A stretch of DNA of 8,165 nt from Sulfurovum sp. (lineage in GTDB: Bacteria; Campylobacterota; Campylobacteria; Campylobacterales; Sulfurovaceae), in NCBI GenBank assembly GCA_020721385.1, contig DYMW01000066.1, positions 1 to 8,165 of the forward strand. The letters are read 5' to 3'. Under the pieces are notes generated by a model. That model was given only the letters and a program-made list of their open reading frames with translations. It had not been told where the DNA came from and ran no database searches. Within the stretch, counting starts at the first letter, position 1. The number at the start of each line of letters is the position of its first letter. Positions 4,622 to 8,165 of the stretch are shown one piece after another. A program made the position numbers and the translations under genes.

Positions 4622-7600
4622 CACCAACTCCTCTTCAAGATAAACCCCCAATTCTTTAGCGTCATTTATAATCATTTGGCTCACTTTCATTTTAGATTCA
4701 ATAATAATGTCAGATAGTTTTGATTTAATGTGTAACTCTAAAGGGTGGTTTCCTTGATGTTTTTCAGCCAAACAGAACAGCTCTTCAATCATTCGTGTAT
4801 CAGGCATCAGGTTAAAAGCCAAAATAAGCGGAGGCATTTCAGGTTCAGGGGTTGTTTTCTCCTCTTTTTTAACCATTATTTTCTCTTTTTTGGCATCTTT
4901 GAGTGACTCAATTTTTAAGATATTCATCCGTGTAAAGTCACCATCTTTGGTAATTTTAACTTTAAATGCAATTGGTTTGGTTAAATCAAAATCCTCTTCT
5001 AACTCTTTAAGACGGTTTTCAAACAACATCAGTTCAATGTTTCCATGTAAATCCATAATGTTGGCAATACCAAATTTGTTCCCTTTTTTAGAAATTTTTT
5101 CAGTAATGCCTTCTATTTTTCCCACCAAAATGGCTTGTGAACCATCGGCCAACTTTTCTATTTCGGAACTAAGCGTATAGTTTATCTCATCAAGCTGTTC
5201 ACGGTATTTGTCGAGTGGGTGACCTGAAACATAAAAACCAAGCGACTCTTTTTCAATTGCCAAAATATCCAACAAATCATACTCTGGCATTGGTTTAATA
5301 TCTACTGTAACACTGGTCATCTCTTCTGCATCACCAAAAAGCGAACCAATTGCCATTTTTTTCGCTTGGGCTGCTTTTCCTGCAGCTTCAACAATCTCTT
5401 CTATTTGGGTAATAATGGCACAACGTGTATGCCCAAACTCATCAAATGCTCCTGCTTTAGCAAGGGATTCTATAACCCTTTTATTGACTTTTGAGGCATC
5501 AATGCGTGAGACAAAGTCGTTCATGTCTTTAAACTCTCCCCCTTTATTACGCGTGTTAATAATCGAATTAATCGCCACATCTCCAGCCCCTTTTAACGCA
5601 CCCATTCCAAAGAAAACCACTTTTTTACCTGCTATCTCATCGGCTTGAAAAACCAACTCTGAACGGTTAATGTGTGGAGGACGAAGTTCAATTTTAAGGT
5701 GTTTTAACTCATCCACATATTTGACCACTTTGTCGGTGTTGTTTTTTTCAAGCGTTAAAATCGCTGCCATAAACTCGGTAGGATGATAGTGCTTAAGAAA
5801 AGAGGTATAAAAGGTAATCATTGCATACGCTGCCGAGTGTGATTTGTTAAATCCATACCCAGCAAATTTTACGATGAGGTCAAAAAGCTCTTCGGATTTG
5901 GGTCTATCAAAACCTTTTTTAGAAGCACCATCGGCAAATTCACCTTTGAGCTTGTCCATCTCTTCTTTAATCTTTTTACCCATGGCACGACGTACCAAGT
6001 CGGCACCACCAAGGCTAAATCCACCAATGGTTTGAACAATTTGCATAACCTGTTCTTGATAAACAATAACCCCATAAGTTGGTTTTAAAATCGGTTCAAG
6101 TTCAGGAAAGGCATAGGTAATCTTAGCACGTCCATGTTTACGCTCCACAAAGTCATCAAGCATTCCAGACTCCATTGGACCAGGGCGATAGAGTGCCAAC
6201 ATCGCAATAATGTCTTCAAATCCTGATGGTTTGAGTTTTTTAGCCAAATCTTGCATTCCCGAAGATTCTATCTGAAAGAGTCCTAACGTGTCACCTGTTG
6301 AGATATAGTCGTAAACCCCTTTGTCGTTAATGTCCTCTTTGATAAAGTCAATGCGTTTTCCATGACGTTTTTCAATCAATTTTAGAGCCTCTTCTATAAC
6401 CGTTAGGGTTTTAAGACCCAAGAAGTCAAACTTAATAAGATCCACATCTTCAACATATTTACCGTTGTATTGGGTTGCCAAAGTCTCTTGCCCTGTTGGT
6501 TTAAAAATGGGTGTTTTTTTCCAAAGAGGCTCGTTACTGATAACCACTCCTGCAGCATGCGTTCCTGCATTTCGGTTCAATCCTTCTAAAGCCAACGCAT
6601 AGTTCCATGTTCGTTTTGCCAGTGGATTAGATTCGATGAGTTCACCAATTTTAGGCTCTTTGTCAAAAGAGTTGGTCAGGTTAATTCCCAACTCATCAGG
6701 AATTAATTTTGCCATCGCATCGGCTTGAGCGTAGGGCATATCTAAAACCCGTGCTACATCTCTTATGACCCCTTTGGCTTGAAGTTTACCAAAAGTAATA
6801 ATCTGTGCAACGTTTACCCGACCATATTTGTTAATTACATAGTCGAGTATTTCTTGTCGTCGTGCTTGACAAAAGTCCATATCAATGTCGGGCATACTCA
6901 CCCGTTCAGGGTTCAAAAATCGCTCAAAAAGTAAACCATAAGGAATGGGGTCAATATCGGTGATTTCTAATGAATATGCCACAAGTGAACCTGCTGCTGA
7001 TCCACGACCTGGACCTACTGGAATATCCATTTTTTTAGCTGCATCAACAAACTCCCAAACAATGAGCATATACCCAGGGAACTTCATGGAGTTTATGATG
7101 TCCATCTCTACTTGTAGTCTATCTCTGTACTCTTGGTGTCGCTCTGGTGGTACTATTTTTAGCCGTTTTTCAAGCCCTTTTTTAGAGAGATGATTAAAGA
7201 GAAGGATGTCATTTTCTAGAGAATATTCCTCTTCATTGGGCAGTGCTATTCGCTCTTCTTTGGCTATTTGTTGGGTAAATTTAAAGTTAGGAGGGGTTGG
7301 GTCTCCAAGTTTTATCTCTAGGTTACATTTATCGGCTATCTCTTGGGTATTCTCTAGGGCTTCGGGTATGTCCGCAAAAAGTTGTGCCATCTGTTCGGGT
7401 GATTTTACGTAAAACTCATGTACCGAGTGACGCATACGTTTTGGGTCATCGTAGAGTTTGTTCATCGCAATACACATAAACGCTTCATGGGCATCGGCAT
7501 CTTTTTGAACGGTATAGTGTGTGTCGTTGGTGGCAATAATTTTTATGCCTGTCTCTTGTGAAAGTTGAATGATTTGTTTGTCAATGTTGTATTGATGGTC

Positions 7601-8164
7601 AATTCCATGACGCATAATTTCCATGTAAAAATCATCCCCAAAGACCTCTTTGTATTTCAGTGCCACCCGTTTTGCTTCTTCATATCCTTTCGCTCCATTT
7701 TTAATATTTCGCTCCGAGAGATTCAAATGCCAGTTAATTTCCCCTTGCAAACACGCCGAAGAGCAGATAAGCCCCTCCGCATTCTCTTTGAGTAAATCCC
7801 AATTAATTCGAGGATAGTAATAAAATCCATTAATATAGGCTTGTGAACTTAAAAACATTAAATTTTTATAACCAATTTCATTTTTGGCATAGAGACACAA
7901 GTGAAACCGTTTTCGGGTACTCTTATCACCAATATCGGCTTTGTTATGAACATACGCTTCCATTCCAATAATGGGTTTAATCCCCTCTTTACGCATGGTA
8001 TTATAAAAATCAATCGCTCCAAACATATTTCCATGGTCAGTCATGGCAACAGAGGTCATGCCAAGTTCTTTAATTTTTTGAGCCAGAACTTTGATTTTAT
8101 TGGCACCATCAAGCATAGAGTATTCGGTGTGTAGGTGTAGGTGCGTGAATTTTGTTGTTGACAT
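4610..8164 (-). CDS. dnaE: DNA polymerase III alpha subunit
   Basis: Catalytic subunit of the replicative polymerase, working with the beta clamp, epsilon proofreader and clamp loader. At 1184 residues it is full length for the DnaE1 class. Order: PHP domain (about 6-280) beginning HLHLHTEYSMLDG; palm with GPGRGSAAGSLVAY (384-397) and PDIDMDF (425-431), where Asp426 and Asp428 are catalytic; the third carboxylate Asp580 in KFDFLGLKTL; fingers with FQIESSGMQDL, ALYRPGPMESGM and FAGYGFNKSHSAAYA; helix-hairpin-helix region (about 820-910); degenerate clamp-binding motif IGSLF (939-943); OB fold (about 1008-1085); charged linker and C-terminal tau-binding region (about 1110-1184). The PHP metal ligands look complete (His10, His12, Asp19, His44, Glu69, His88, Cys138, Asp214, His216), unlike E. 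coli. The start fits the family N-terminus; its ribosome binding site is outside the window. Confidence 0.98.
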   Translation of the reverse strand: MSTTKFTHLHLHTEYSMLDGANKIKVLAQKIKELGMTSVAMTDHGNMFGAIDFYNTMRKEGIKPIIGMEAYVHNKADIGDKSTRKRFHLCLYAKNEIGYKNLMFLSSQAYINGFYYYPRINWDLLKENAEGLICSSACLQGEINWHLNLSERNIKNGAKGYEEAKRVALKYKEVFGDDFYMEIMRHGIDHQYNIDKQIIQLSQETGIKIIATNDTHYTVQKDADAHEAFMCIAMNKLYDDPKRMRHSVHEFYVKSPEQMAQLFADIPEALENTQEIADKCNLEIKLGDPTPPNFKFTQQIAKEERIALPNEEEYSLENDILLFNHLSKKGLEKRLKIVPPERHQEYRDRLQVEMDIINSMKFPGYMLIVWEFVDAAKKMDIPVGPGRGSAAGSLVAYSLEITDIDPIPYGLLFERFLNPERVSMPDIDMDFCQARRQEILDYVINKYGRVNVAQIITFGKLQAKGVIRDVARVLDMPYAQADAMAKLIPDELGINLTNSFDKEPKIGELIESNPLAKRTWNYALALEGLNRNAGTHAAGVVISNEPLWKKTPIFKPTGQETLATQYNGKYVEDVDLIKFDFLGLKTLTVIEEALKLIEKRHGKRIDFIKEDINDKGVYDYISTGDTLGLFQIESSGMQDLAKKLKPSGFEDIIAMLALYRPGPMESGMLDDFVERKHGRAKITYAFPELEPILKPTYGVIVYQEQVMQIVQTIGGFSLGGADLVRRAMGKKIKEEMDKLKGEFADGASKKGFDRPKSEELFDLIVKFAGYGFNKSHSAAYAMITFYTSFLKHYHPTEFMAAILTLEKNNTDKVVKYVDELKHLKIELRPPHINRSELVFQADEIAGKKVVFFGMGALKGAGDVAINSIINTRNKGGEFKDMNDFVSRIDASKVNKRVIESLAKAGAFDEFGHTRCAIITQIEEIVEAAGKAAQAKKMAIGSLFGDAEEMTSVTVDIKPMPEYDLLDILAIEKESLGFYVSGHPLDKYREQLDEINYTLSSEIEKLADGSQAILVGKIEGITEKISKKGNKFGIANIMDLHGNIELMLFENRLKELEEDFDLTKPIAFKVKITKDGDFTRMNILKIESLKDAKKEKIMVKKEEKTTPEPEMPPLILAFNLMPDTRMIEELFCLAEKHQGNHPLELHIKSKLSDIIIESKMKVSQMIINDAKELGVYLEEELVEVE

Positions 8165-8165
8165 A

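Overview
The window is AT-rich bacterial chromosome with compact, mostly core-metabolism genes. Protein content points to the Campylobacterota (Epsilonproteobacteria), in the Arcobacter / Sulfurimonas / Sulfurospirillum range: a monomeric NADP-type isocitrate dehydrogenase directly upstream of an LDH-like malate dehydrogenase, A/T-ending codons, and promoters with extended -10 elements but no convincing -35. Genus assignment is inference. I see no tRNA, rRNA, CRISPR, transposon or phage gene.

Layout. 1-935 (minus): malate dehydrogenase, lacking only its last few residues. 936-1312: a 377-base gap with the mdh leader (duplicated Shine-Dalgarno, a hairpin, a candidate -10), a 9-bp inverted repeat, a decayed fragment of a second isocitrate dehydrogenase 3' end, and hairpins ending icd. 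1313-3490 (minus): complete monomeric isocitrate dehydrogenase. 3491-3693: icd promoter region and a hairpin. 3694-3900 (minus): small single-pass membrane protein of unknown function. 3901-4090: divergent promoter region. 4091-4585 (plus): exported protein with an alpha-crystallin (Hsp20) domain. 4597-4621: terminator overlapping the dnaE stop. 4610-8164 (minus): complete DNA polymerase III alpha subunit, its start codon one base from the window edge.

How the genes fit. icd and mdh are co-oriented and catalyse TCA or reductive TCA steps; in Campylobacterota such genes often sit beside fumarase, succinyl-CoA synthetase and 2-oxoglutarate oxidoreductase genes, which could lie beyond position 1 (inference). 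The malate dehydrogenase carries Gly-Arg where NAD-dependent relatives usually have Asp, suggesting NADP(H) use like its neighbour. dnaE is replicative and unrelated to the metabolic pair. The Hsp20-like gene converges on dnaE and diverges from the small membrane protein.

Most of the window is ordinary. The points worth checking are the ghost of a second icd gene, the cofactor signature of the malate dehydrogenase, the exported Hsp20-like protein, the back-to-back extended -10 elements, and two genes whose stop codons lie in the loop of a perfect hairpin. I found no clear evidence of a new multi-gene system.
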